A stretch of 64,000 nucleotides of DNA from assembly GCA_040386975.1 (NCBI GenBank), contig JAZKEO010000012.1:43831-107830 (forward strand), given 5' to 3'. The translations under genes and the position numbers were made by a program. Shown here one piece after another: positions 36,509-44,489 of the stretch. Position 1 is the first letter of the stretch; each line of letters begins with the position of its first letter. The notes beneath the pieces were generated by a model that was given only the letters and a program-made list of their open reading frames with translations, did not search any database and had not been told where the DNA came from. The DNA comes from M2408 sp040386975 (lineage in GTDB: Bacteria > Bacteroidota > Bacteroidia > Flavobacteriales_D > Crocinitomicaceae).

Positions 36509-37774
36509 ATGAAAAACATGGAAAAATTTAGAGTCTCTTTCTACCTAAACAAACAAAGAGCAAAACATGGTCAAATCCCAATTACAGTAAGGATTTATCT
36601 CGAAGGCTTACGAGCCGAAATTGCCACAAGACATTTCGTAAACCCCTTAGATTGGGATGAAAAGTTGGGACTGTTGAAACCTGGTTCAGCTAATGAGTTT
36701 TTAGTGAATACCTACATCAATGATGTGCGGGGACAGTTAAGTCAGCAATATTTACTTTTGGTAACAGCCAAGGCTAGTATTTCAGCAAAAAAATTAAAGT
36801 GTCTATTTTTAGGAATCGAAGAAGAAGGAAAACCAAAAGAAAAAACTATTGCTGAAGCTTTTGATTATCACAATCTAAAAATGATGGATATGGTAAAAAT
36901 TGGCAAAATATCACCCGCAACTTTGATTAAATTTAAGATAACCAAAAATAAGGTCTTGGATTTCATCAAGCTAAATTACAAACAAAAAGATATGGAGTTA
37001 AAAGATTTGAGACTCCGTTTTGTTACCGAATTTGAACATTTTCTCTTAACGACACAAATGATCAATACGAATACAGCTCACAAATACATCAAGCACTTAA
37101 AGAAAGTCATTAACATGGCGGTTGGTTTAGATTGGATGGTGAAAAATCCCTTTCAACAGTTCAAGTGTGTTTATGTTTCGCCTGATAGACAAGTTCTTAA
37201 TCAAGATGAGTTAAACCTGCTTATAAATAAAGAAATTGATATTGACCGTATCGCGAAGGTTCGTGATGTGTTTTTGTTTTGCTGCTATACAGGCTTCGCT
37301 TATGCTGATGTATTCGAATTCGCCCACAATGCAGTTACCAAAGGCTTGGATGGCGAGTATTGGATTTCAAAAAACAGACAAAAGACTGGAATTCGTGAAA
37401 GTGTTCCATTGTTACCCATCGCTTTGGAAATCATTGAGAAATATAGCGAAGATGAATATTGCATTACCTTCAATAAATTATTACCCGTTAATTCCAATCA
37501 AAAATACAATGCTTACTTGAAGGAACTAGCTGATATTTGCGGAATTCAAAAGTATTTAACTACACACATTGCTCGCCATACATTTGCAACAACAGTAACA
37601 CTAGCAAATGGTGTACCTATTGAGACGGTTAGCTCTATGCTTGGACATACCAATATCCGAACAACTCAAATTTATGCGAAAGTGGTTGAACAAAAAGTAA
37701 GTGACGACATGATAAAATTAAGGCAAAAACTTTTTGGTAATAGTGAAACGAAAATCCTCAAAATTAGCGGATAA
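36509..37774 (+). CDS. Tyrosine recombinase / integrase
   Basis: A ~421-residue Bacteroidota-type phage integrase. An arm-binding domain opens it (SFYLNKQRAKHGQIPITVRI), then a SAM-like core-binding domain, then the catalytic domain: QKTGIRESVPL (Lys), HIARHTFATT (His-X-X-Arg), MLGHTNI (His), and TQIYAKV with the nucleophilic Tyr. The usual first Arg position (TGFAYADV) is Ala, as in IntDOT-like enzymes. The ATG at 36509 is chosen over one at 36446 because the conserved domain starts there. It ends at a terminator. Confidence 0.93.
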   Translation: MKNMEKFRVSFYLNKQRAKHGQIPITVRIYLEGLRAEIATRHFVNPLDWDEKLGLLKPGSANEFLVNTYINDVRGQLSQQYLLLVTAKASISAKKLKCLFLGIEEEGKPKEKTIAEAFDYHNLKMMDMVKIGKISPATLIKFKITKNKVLDFIKLNYKQKDMELKDLRLRFVTEFEHFLLTTQMINTNTAHKYIKHLKKVINMAVGLDWMVKNPFQQFKCVYVSPDRQVLNQDELNLLINKEIDIDRIAKVRDVFLFCCYTGFAYADVFEFAHNAVTKGLDGEYWISKNRQKTGIRESVPLLPIALEIIEKYSEDEYCITFNKLLPVNSNQKYNAYLKELADICGIQKYLTTHIARHTFATTVTLANGVPIETVSSMLGHTNIRTTQIYAKVVEQKVSDDMIKLRQKLFGNSETKILKISG

Positions 37775-37780
37775 ACATCA

Positions 37781-37802
37781 GGGGCAGAAATGCCCCTTTT
37801 TT
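37781..37802 (+). terminator. Rho-independent terminator
   Basis: GGGGCA and TGCCCC (37781-37786 and 37791-37796) pair around GAAA, followed by six T. It lies eight bases after the integrase stop. Confidence 0.95.
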
Positions 37803-37834
37803 ATTTTATAAAATATTTTAATTTTTATTAGATG

Positions 37835-37853
37835 AACGTAAATAGTTTACGTT
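37835..37853. promoter_or_regulatory. Inverted repeat upstream of rteC
   Basis: AACGTAAA and TTTACGTT form an eight-base inverted repeat around TAG, about 40 bases upstream of rteC. It is a candidate operator for autoregulation. Confidence 0.4.
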
Positions 37854-37894
37854 GATTGAGTCGTTACTTTGCTTTCTTATAATAATATCAGGCT

Positions 37895-38722
37895 ATGGAA
37901 TACTTTATCACTTCAGAAAAACAATTAATTAATGAAATAGAACAAATCTTACAAAGCAAAGCTGACATGACCGTCATGGCCAAAAAGGCGAGTAAATTAA
38001 TTTCACAAACCTTAATTTCATTCCGGAAACAAATTCGAGAAAAAGGATTTAAGAAAGATGAGGATGAAATTTACTTCTTCAGAAACATCAAGCCAAAAAT
38101 TCACGCTTACCTCATTTTCTTTTCCATACTGACTGACATTGAAACGAGTAAATTCCACATGAATGATGAAGAAGTGAATAACCTCATCGAAAAGAAAATC
38201 AGAATGTTCCGTCACATTATGCGTGAAAACTTAGATTTTGTAACTTACTACATGGAAGGTTTATCTCATTTGGATCGCCAATATTTCCTAAGACCTGTGG
38301 ATGTTCAAAAAGTAACGAGGCATACAGCAAACATGATGTTAGATCCTGAGTTCAACACGACTTATGATTCTGTTGCTGCTAACATTATCGCTCAGAAATT
38401 ACTGATAAATTACTTGTTTCCAGAACAGCAAAATAATTCAAAGATACCTAAATCATCCAAACTAAAATGGACAGCAAACAAATCAGATTTTGTAGAATTT
38501 GTTTATGGTCTCCAAGCTACAACGGCTATTAATAATGGTGATGTGGAGATTAAAGAATTATGCCAAGCATTACAATCTATTTTTGAAGTTCAAATTGATG
38601 ATCCATACAGAACTTTTATTGACATTGTAAATCGAAAAACGACTAAAATCAAGTTTATTCCAACAATGCAAGAAGGTATTAAGCGAAAAATTGAGGATGC
38701 AGATGAATTTGAAGTAAAATAA
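37895..38722 (+). CDS. rteC: RteC-domain protein
   Basis: A 275-residue protein of the RteC family, first known as the tetracycline-responsive regulator of conjugative transposon excision in Bacteroides. Here it lies between an integrase and a HipB-like gene, as is common in Bacteroidota mobile elements. Typical features include the KPKIHAYLIFF segment and the C-terminal ELCQALQSIFEVQIDDPYRT. Two decayed copies of its 3' end occur nearby. The signal it responds to here is unknown. Confidence 0.88.
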   Translation: MEYFITSEKQLINEIEQILQSKADMTVMAKKASKLISQTLISFRKQIREKGFKKDEDEIYFFRNIKPKIHAYLIFFSILTDIETSKFHMNDEEVNNLIEKKIRMFRHIMRENLDFVTYYMEGLSHLDRQYFLRPVDVQKVTRHTANMMLDPEFNTTYDSVAANIIAQKLLINYLFPEQQNNSKIPKSSKLKWTANKSDFVEFVYGLQATTAINNGDVEIKELCQALQSIFEVQIDDPYRTFIDIVNRKTTKIKFIPTMQEGIKRKIEDADEFEVK

Positions 38723-38732
38723 AACTATTTTT

Positions 38733-38872
38733 TATACCCCAACAGGTATATCCCATATAAAAACCTTTAAATTATATCCGTAATGATATAAAAAATGCTA
38801 TTTTATTATTTTTTATACCCGCTTAGGTATATATTTCAAAAATAGTTGTATTTTTATACCCTAAAAGGTATA
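38733..38872 (+). promoter_or_regulatory. Four-site palindromic operator array
   Basis: TATACC-N6-GGTATA occurs at 38733-38750, 38814-38831 and 38855-38872, and the variant TATATC-N6-GATATA at 38773-38790. Centres are 40, 41 and 41 bases apart, so all lie on one helix face. The last ends three bases before the start of the HipB-like gene. The size (18 bp) and number match the four hipBA operators of E. coli, whose sequence is different. Confidence 0.8.
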
Positions 38873-38875
38873 ATA

Positions 38876-39088
38876 ATGAACAAACTAAGTCAATTTGTGA
38901 AAAAAAGAAGAAAATCAGTTGGGTTAACTCAAGAAGAACTTTCATTCAAAGCAGGTGTGGGTTTGAGGTTTGTACGAGATCTTGAACAAGGAAAACGAAG
39001 TTTACAAATGAACAAAGTAAATCAAATATTATTCTTATTTGGACATGAACTTGGTCCAATCGAATCGGAAAGAGATGAAGATATTTAA
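38876..39088 (+). CDS. HipB-like XRE-family regulator
   Basis: A 70-residue HTH_3 protein (FVKKRRKSVGLTQEELSFKA, GLRFVRDLEQGKRS) of the HipB/y4mF antitoxin group. The ATG at 38876 is used because it lies just after the last operator; a longer reading would start inside it. HipB proteins normally precede a HipA kinase; no hipA remains here, only a decayed rteC end and Septu. It probably binds the array in front of it. Confidence 0.85.
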   Translation: MNKLSQFVKKRRKSVGLTQEELSFKAGVGLRFVRDLEQGKRSLQMNKVNQILFLFGHELGPIESERDEDI

Positions 39089-39120
39089 AGGTATACTTTA
39101 CATTTGCGAAAATTGCTCCA

Positions 39121-39171
39121 ATGAAGTTTATCACTAAATTAGAAGGTGGTCATTTGAGAAAGATTGATTGA
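39121..39171 (+). pseudogene. Decayed rteC 3' fragment (left copy)
   Basis: Seventeen codons reading MKFITKLEGGHLRKID then stop resemble the C-terminal KFIPTMQEGIKRKIEDAD of the intact rteC upstream and KFITIMQEGLLKKINEAD of the second fragment at 41439-41649. It lies directly before the Septu pair. The ATG is probably not used. Confidence 0.55.
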
Positions 39172-39321
39172 AGTAGATTTAACAAGAATGCTATCTCTAG
39201 TATAAATTTATTAAAATGTTTACATTTGCAAATAATCACTAAGAGTTATAATCCAAAATGTAGTAGATATGATTAACTTTTTATGAGGGTTTTAATAAGG
39301 TAGCTTCAATAAAATATCGAA

Positions 39322-40551
39322 ATGGACTATATAAAGAAATTAAAAGCAAAACATATTGGAATATTTGAAGATTTAGAAATTTCGTTTTCAAAGAACACTA
39401 ACATTATTATAGGAGGAAATTCATCTGGTAAAACAACCATTCTTAAATTGATTACCTACTGCTTTAGTAATAGTCACTTTAGTGGAACTAGATTTAGAAG
39501 CGGAGCTAGTTTCGATATTGATTTATTTTCTAATGGTCAAGAATATAAAGTTGGATTAAATAATGTCGTTGATGAGGATCAGGTTTATAGACAATTTAAA
39601 GCAACTCGTTGGAATCCTCCTATTCAAAATCCTGGAGAAGAAAAACGAACTTTGCTCCCCTATAATCCAGCAGTTCATAACTTATTTGCTATTGGAGCAA
39701 GTAGGTACTTCGATTATAAAGCAATAAGTGGTATGCAAAGAGAGAAAAAAGGAACCGATCGAATTGATTATTACAAAAATAATAATTCTCAATTTTTGGA
39801 AAAACCTATTCTCCCAGATATCAAACAATGGATGATTAATCGGTATTTTGTAATTGAAAAGGAATGGGCTAGTATTGAAAAAAATAATTGGCAACATTTG
39901 ATAGAGAATTTGAACTCAATTACTCCAAAAGGTATGGAATTCTCCTTTTCCAGAATTGAAAGAGACCTAGAACCTCTTTTTAGAATAAACGACAATGAAT
40001 GTTATTTAGAGGAACTTTCCAGTGGTATAAAATCAATATTAGCAATTGTTCTTTCGATTACTGATTGGATTGAAGGGGTTAATGATGGTAAAAATGCACT
40101 CTTGAAAAATGCTACGGGAACGGTCTTAATAGATGAGATTGATACGCATCTTCATCCTAATTGGCAAGCATCTATTGTAGGTGATTTACGAACTTTTTTC
40201 CCTAAACTACAGTTCATATTTACAACTCACTCACCTCATATTATCTCATCAGCAAAAAAAAATGAGATTATTAAAATTCCAGCTCACAATGGAACACTGA
40301 ATATTAAACCTTTACAAAAAGAATTTAATACTTGGGAATTAGATTATATTCTAGATGATTTAATGGATACTTCTCCAAGAAATTCTCCAGATCTTGATTT
40401 TATAATTGACAAACTTGACCAAGCATATGAGAACAAAGAAATAGATGAATATGATAAACAACTTAAAAAATTAAAACGAATAATACATCCAAAAGATACT
40501 ATTTTACAAGTCTATATTATGAAAAAATCAAGACTAGTTTTGAAAAAATGA
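39322..40551 (+). CDS. ptuA: Septu ATPase PtuA-like
   Basis: A 409-residue SMC/OLD-type AAA ATPase. Walker A is GGNSSGKTT (residues ~31-39), the signature-like segment is EELSSGIKSILAIVL, Walker B is TVLIDEIDTHLHP and the H-loop is FTTHSPHII. It is followed, with four-base overlap, by an HNH nuclease, the defining arrangement of the Septu anti-phage system. The ATPase is expected to control the nuclease in response to infection. A long (~200 base) AT-rich gap precedes it. Confidence 0.85.
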   Translation: MDYIKKLKAKHIGIFEDLEISFSKNTNIIIGGNSSGKTTILKLITYCFSNSHFSGTRFRSGASFDIDLFSNGQEYKVGLNNVVDEDQVYRQFKATRWNPPIQNPGEEKRTLLPYNPAVHNLFAIGASRYFDYKAISGMQREKKGTDRIDYYKNNNSQFLEKPILPDIKQWMINRYFVIEKEWASIEKNNWQHLIENLNSITPKGMEFSFSRIERDLEPLFRINDNECYLEELSSGIKSILAIVLSITDWIEGVNDGKNALLKNATGTVLIDEIDTHLHPNWQASIVGDLRTFFPKLQFIFTTHSPHIISSAKKNEIIKIPAHNGTLNIKPLQKEFNTWELDYILDDLMDTSPRNSPDLDFIIDKLDQAYENKEIDEYDKQLKKLKRIIHPKDTILQVYIMKKSRLVLKK

Positions 40552-41339
40552 TTAAACTAAAAAGACGCTGTATACCTGATGATTTTGCTAGTATACAGCA
40601 ATATTGGACATCGGAATTATTCAAGTTAATAGTTCAATTTGGCAGTTATTCAGCGATTCCAAAAAAGGAAAAAGATGTGGTTGTTAATAATTATAACCTC
40701 ACAAGTGTCAAAAAGCAATTACAGAAAACTACTAATGGAAAATGCTCTTATTGTGAATCATACATCGATCATGTTGATTACCCTCATATAGAACATTTTT
40801 TTCCTAAATCTATCCATCCAAAATTTACTTTTAAATGGTCTAACTTTCTACTTTCTTGTGGTAGATGCAATATACCAAAAGGAGAATTTGATACAAAAAT
40901 TAACCCATTTATTAATCCATATGAAGACAATCCAGAAGAATACCTTTGTTATAAAGAATTAAGGATAACTACAAACCCTATATCACCAGATCCTATTAAA
41001 AGTAATAATACAATTATAAAGTGTGATCTTAAGAGGACAAGTCTTTACAGGCAATATTCATCAATAAGAATTGAATTCAATGAAATAGAAGATGAATTAG
41101 AAGAAATAATGAACGAATATTCATCATTAATACAGTTAAGAGCCAAAATATTAAGGGTTACTAAAATCTTAAATTCATTAGACAATCTTAAAACATTATG
41201 TGATTGGAAATCACAGCATGCTGGTTATGTTAGGTATATTACTAAAGAAAGTTTGGTTATTGAGAATGCAATTAAAATTATAAATAATCATTTAACGAAT
41301 TTTGGTTTTGAAAAAAATTATGAATTAATTGAGTCTTAA
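40548..41339 (+). CDS. ptuB: Septu HNH nuclease PtuB-like
   Basis: A 263-residue HNH-family nuclease: GKCSYCESYIDHVDYPHIEH contains the first Cys pair and the catalytic His, FFPKSIHP and FLLSCGRCNIPKGE hold the second Cys pair and Asn. The rest is a helical domain. It overlaps PtuA by four bases. In Septu, PtuB is the DNA-cutting effector. Decayed rteC sequence follows within 100 bases. Confidence 0.85.
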   Translation: MIKLKRRCIPDDFASIQQYWTSELFKLIVQFGSYSAIPKKEKDVVVNNYNLTSVKKQLQKTTNGKCSYCESYIDHVDYPHIEHFFPKSIHPKFTFKWSNFLLSCGRCNIPKGEFDTKINPFINPYEDNPEEYLCYKELRITTNPISPDPIKSNNTIIKCDLKRTSLYRQYSSIRIEFNEIEDELEEIMNEYSSLIQLRAKILRVTKILNSLDNLKTLCDWKSQHAGYVRYITKESLVIENAIKIINNHLTNFGFEKNYELIES

Positions 41340-41394
41340 AGTCGTCTATCTTAAATTAAGTTACTTCTAACTATTCCACAAAATCTAATTTCTC

Positions 41395-41418
41395 CCAACC
41401 TCTTCCCAACTTGTAAAA
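41395..41418. repeat. Dispersed CCTCTTCCCA repeat, copy 1
   Basis: CCAACCTCTTCCCAACTTGT is the first of three near-identical ~24-base copies in non-coding gaps of the island. The gap 41340-41731 otherwise holds only the decayed rteC fragment. Confidence 0.6.
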
Positions 41419-41438
41419 CTACTTTTGACATTTAAACC

Positions 41439-41649
41439 TTATGGTTCCAAGCAGATTCAGCAATAAATAATGGAGACGTTGAGATTAAAGAATTGTGTCA
41501 AGCATTACAATCTGTTTCAATTTCAAATTGATAATCCATACCGCATTTTTATTGACAGAGTGAATCGAAAAACTGCTAAGATCAAATTTATTACAATAAT
41601 GCAGGAAGGTCTTTTGAAAAAGATTAATGAGGCTGACAAATTACGGTAA
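41439..41649 (+). pseudogene. Decayed rteC 3' fragment (right copy)
   Basis: About 210 bases match the 3' end of the intact rteC: FQADSAINNGDVEIKELCQA is close to LQATTAINNGDVEIKELCQA, followed by a two-base deletion (near 41514-41522) that breaks the frame, then DNPYRIFIDRVNRKTAKIKF and KKINEADK. It lies just downstream of the Septu pair. With the left fragment it brackets Septu between two partial rteC copies. Confidence 0.85.
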
Positions 41650-41731
41650 CATTGTAAAACTATAAATTCGAATTACATCTCGAATTATAATATTATTTCA
41701 GCTTAATTTGTACATAAATTTGAAATAATGA

Positions 41732-42346
41732 TTACTTTGGTATATAATCCCATTTTTGCCCATTTAATTCACTTGGGTGATTAACAAAATGAAGCATTAT
41801 TTTTCTTCCTTTATCATTCTCTATTTTACCAGGCGTATTATACATGGGTAAATCAGGACTTCCAAATTTGGGGTAAATTTTAATTGATATCGATTGAGCA
41901 ATAAATCCACAAATAACAAGGGTTTCAATTGATTGGTGGTTTATAAGTATTCCACTCAATCTGCTTTTGTAATTAATAATTTCATCAATGTTTTCAATAG
42001 TGTTTAGAAATTTCGACATACGTCGATAATTGTCATATCTATCATCCGTTTGATGAACAAATTTAATCGCAGCAATTTCTAACTCTCTACCTTCTAGTAA
42101 TTCTGGCTTTCCTAACGGGAAGTGACAGGTGTTGAACACTCCATAATTCTTAATTCTCGAATCACGTTCCATTAATAATTTTCCGAAAGGTATTTGATCA
42201 TCATCTAGAATATTTCTAGACATATTTTTTCCAGTTTGACCAGCAACGGGATATTTATTCTCCAATTCATCTGAGTGCGGAGATTCTAGAATAAAAATAG
42301 TTTTAACTTCGTCAGGATAAGGAATTAGGTCATAGTTGTTCTCCAT
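41732..42346 (-). CDS. Uracil-DNA glycosylase-fold-like protein
   Basis: A 204-residue protein. FILESPHSDELENKYPVAGQ followed by TGKNMSRNIL fits the water-activating loop region of the UDG superfamily (G/ExPGxxE..G.pG), and HFVNHPSELN near the end resembles its HPS motif. No iron-sulphur cysteine pattern is seen. It may be a DNA base-repair protein or a related uncharacterised enzyme. It is on the opposite strand to the island genes. The assignment is by motif only. Confidence 0.55.
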   Translation of the reverse strand: MENNYDLIPYPDEVKTIFILESPHSDELENKYPVAGQTGKNMSRNILDDDQIPFGKLLMERDSRIKNYGVFNTCHFPLGKPELLEGRELEIAAIKFVHQTDDRYDNYRRMSKFLNTIENIDEIINYKSRLSGILINHQSIETLVICGFIAQSISIKIYPKFGSPDLPMYNTPGKIENDKGRKIMLHFVNHPSELNGQKWDYIPK

Positions 42347-42445
42347 CGAATCTTCTATTATTTACACGTAGTTATTAGCTGAACAATTTTATAATTTCAA
42401 AAAGTCATTATGTCAAACCACAGTTATAATCCAGTTTATTTATTT

Positions 42446-42754
42446 TTATGGTCTATATTTTCCATCTGCTTTTCTTTTGTAATTTGACGGATAATAATTT
42501 CCGTCATCTTTTCGAGTCCAGCCCGAAGGATAATATTTTCCATTGGCTCTTCTTGTCCAACCCGAAGGGTAATAATTACCGTCAGCTCTTCTTGTAAAAT
42601 TGGTAGGATAATATTTACCATCAGCTTTTCGAGACCAATCAGCTGGATAATAATTTCCATCGGCTTTTCTCTCAGTTGTTCCTTTTTTATAATTAGCAAT
42701 TTCAGTAGCGATTTCCGGAAAGATAGCTGTAAGTAAATTAATCTGTGCGTTCAT
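42446..42754 (-). CDS. Repeat protein with six 13-residue units
   Basis: A 102-residue protein. After ~30 residues it consists of tandem units with consensus RKADGxYYPSxWT (six copies, the last short), for example RRADGNYYPSGWT and RKADGKYYPTNFS-like variants. No signal peptide is visible. The units are 39 bases long, mostly similar at the DNA level, so copy number may vary. I do not recognise the family; it could be an adhesive or binding repeat. It is very likely real because the units keep their frame with changes between them. Confidence 0.65.
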   Translation of the reverse strand: MNAQINLLTAIFPEIATEIANYKKGTTERKADGNYYPADWSRKADGKYYPTNFTRRADGNYYPSGWTRRANGKYYPSGWTRKDDGNYYPSNYKRKADGKYRP

Positions 42755-42848
42755 ACTTTTAAAATGTTGTATAAGTCTTATTTTAAGTTTTCCTATTTGT
42801 CAAATTTAATTTAATTTTTTAATTATCTATCTAAACCCTAATTTTCTG

Positions 42849-42872
42849 CCAACCTCTTCCCATCTTGTGAAA
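42849..42872. repeat. Dispersed CCTCTTCCCA repeat, copy 2
   Basis: CCAACCTCTTCCCATCTTGT, matching copy 1 at 41395. It lies in the gene-free stretch 42755-43116, which also has a weak hairpin AAGCCCA/TGGGCTT at 42994-43014. Confidence 0.6.
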
Positions 42873-43040
42873 AGTTTTAAATCTTTTTACATCTCTCTTT
42901 TGCCAATTATTTTCCTTGATTTCAAAGAAATACTAGCCGATATTTTTTAGTCAATATCGCTCAAAAAATCACTTCAAAGCACTTCATTTTTTTAAGCCCA
43001 TTTTTATTGGGCTTTCCATAAAATTTCAAAAAAATCTTTC

Positions 43041-43064
43041 CCAGCCTCTTCCCAAGCTGTGAAT
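43041..43064. repeat. Dispersed CCTCTTCCCA repeat, copy 3
   Basis: CCAGCCTCTTCCCAAGCTGT, 16 or 17 of 20 bases like copies 1 and 2. It lies 50 bases before the first excisionase-like gene. Confidence 0.6.
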
Positions 43065-43116
43065 AAAGCCCATCAAACAACATCAATTTTGCTCCATAAT
43101 CTTAAAACAAAAGTAT

Positions 43117-43419
43117 ATGGCAGCAAACATTATTACAGCAGAAGACCTGGAGCAATTCAAATGGGAACTTCTATCAGACATCAAAGACTATCTTGACAAA
43201 AGAGGTGAGGAAAAAGTAAGCGCACCCTCAGAAATCGTCTGGCTTAAATCTCATCAAGTACAAAGGTTGTTAGGAGTTTCTCCAGGAACACTTCAAACAC
43301 TTCGCTTAAACGGCACAATCCCTTATTCCAAAGTTGGAGGTGTGCTCTTTTACAGCAAACCTGACATTCTCAGATTGCTAGACGATAACATGCGAAATCG
43401 TCCAAATCAAGAGAAATAA
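43117..43419 (+). CDS. Excisionase-like HTH protein
   Basis: A 100-residue protein with a MerR/excisionase-type HTH_17 (IVWLKSHQVQRLLGVSPGTL, LRLNGTIPYSKVGGVLFYSK). Such proteins in Bacteroidota elements act in excision or regulate transfer. It lies 21 bases before a second similar gene, so the two are probably an operon. Confidence 0.85.
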   Translation: MAANIITAEDLEQFKWELLSDIKDYLDKRGEEKVSAPSEIVWLKSHQVQRLLGVSPGTLQTLRLNGTIPYSKVGGVLFYSKPDILRLLDDNMRNRPNQEK

Positions 43420-43440
43420 TCCAAGTTAAAATCACAGTCT

Positions 43441-43725
43441 ATGAAAAAATCAGTCGAACAAATGAAACTCATTTTGGAAGAAATAAAAACCATCAAAAAT
43501 GAGGAGAACACAAAAGAGTCTATCAATGATACTTGGATTGATGGTGTAGCGGTTCAGTCAGCTTTACACATTTCGGAAAGAACTTTATACCGTCATCGAA
43601 AATCAGGTATGTTGGCATACAGTCGCATTCGCGGAAAGATTTATTACAAAAAAGCTGACATCAAAGCTTTGTTGGAGAAAAATTACCGCATCGAGAAACC
43701 GAAATGCACGTGCCCAATTCATTAA
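43441..43725 (+). CDS. Excisionase-like HTH protein, second
   Basis: A 94-residue HTH_17 protein (ISERTLYRHRKSGMLAYSRI, RGKIYYKKADIKALLEKN). Its C-terminus ends KPKCTCPIH, with two Cys and a His that could bind zinc. It is paralogous in design to the gene just upstream. Confidence 0.8.
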   Translation: MKKSVEQMKLILEEIKTIKNEENTKESINDTWIDGVAVQSALHISERTLYRHRKSGMLAYSRIRGKIYYKKADIKALLEKNYRIEKPKCTCPIH

Positions 43726-43752
43726 TTAATAAACTATTAAAATCAAAACCCA

Positions 43753-43821
43753 ATGACAGCACTTACGCTTTTTATCCTGTGGATATCTAAAAAAATCAAG
43801 AAACGCAAGTCCTCCAAATAG
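43753..43821 (+). CDS. Possible 22-residue membrane peptide
   Basis: ATG at 43753 to TAG at 43821 encodes MTALTLFILWISKKIKK then RKSSK: a short hydrophobic segment followed by a strongly basic tail. It sits between the HTH genes and the replication-type gene. It may be a small translated peptide of the element, but the length alone cannot prove it. Confidence 0.35.
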   Translation: MTALTLFILWISKKIKKRKSSK

Positions 43822-43829
43822 TCACTCGT

Positions 43830-44486
43830 ATGAACGTCAATTACATCAAACATCTTGAATCCGTCACCCTGCACATGGGTGAGGATTCTAGGTTGAACAC
43901 GAGTCATGTAAGCATGTATTTGGCATTGTTTCTTATGTGGAACCACAACCGTTTCCAGAATCCACTTTCAATAAATCGGTCTGAGGTCATGAAGATTTCC
44001 AAAATAGGAGCTGGAGCAACTTACCACAAGTGCATCACAGATTTACACCACTGGGGATATCTAAAATATGAACCTTCACACAACCCATTGAAAGGAAGTT
44101 TGGTTCACTTGTTCAATTTTGATACAAGTTCTGAACAAGTACCAATACAAGTAGTGAATCAAGTAACTGAACAACATGCAAACCAAGTACAAGACGCTTC
44201 TATAAACAGTATTAAACTAAAGAAACAATCAAACATTAAAAACTTTAGTGTACCCAAGATGGAAGAAATTAAAGAATTTTTTCAAAATGATGTGGAGGCT
44301 GATAAGTTTTTTAATTACTATGAATCAAATGGCTGGCAAGTTGGGAAAAACAAAATGAAAAATTGGAATGCTGCAGCCAAAAACTGGATAGCCAATTCCA
44401 AAAAATTTAGCACTCAAAATTCCTCTCAGCCAAAAGCAAATCATTTACATGTCAATCAAGACAAAGATTATTCAATCCCGCTTTAA
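43830..44486 (+). CDS. Replication-type/HTH protein of a mobile element
   Basis: A 218-residue protein. The N-terminal ~100 residues form a winged-helix-like region (LNTSHVSMYLALFLMWNHNR, SEVMKISKIGAGATYHKC). A long linker follows, and the C-terminus ends in EADKFFNYYESNGWQVGKNK and NWNAAAKNWI, a segment common in phage and element replication proteins. It is followed after three bases by a DnaC-like ATPase, which supports a role in replication or DNA handling. Confidence 0.7.
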   Translation: MNVNYIKHLESVTLHMGEDSRLNTSHVSMYLALFLMWNHNRFQNPLSINRSEVMKISKIGAGATYHKCITDLHHWGYLKYEPSHNPLKGSLVHLFNFDTSSEQVPIQVVNQVTEQHANQVQDASINSIKLKKQSNIKNFSVPKMEEIKEFFQNDVEADKFFNYYESNGWQVGKNKMKNWNAAAKNWIANSKKFSTQNSSQPKANHLHVNQDKDYSIPL

Positions 44487-44489
44487 ATT

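Noticed and set aside
42436..42699. Alternative frame in the 13-residue repeat gene
   Set aside because: It is the same repeat DNA in another frame; the YYP frame has an ordinary head and unit differences that preserve residues.
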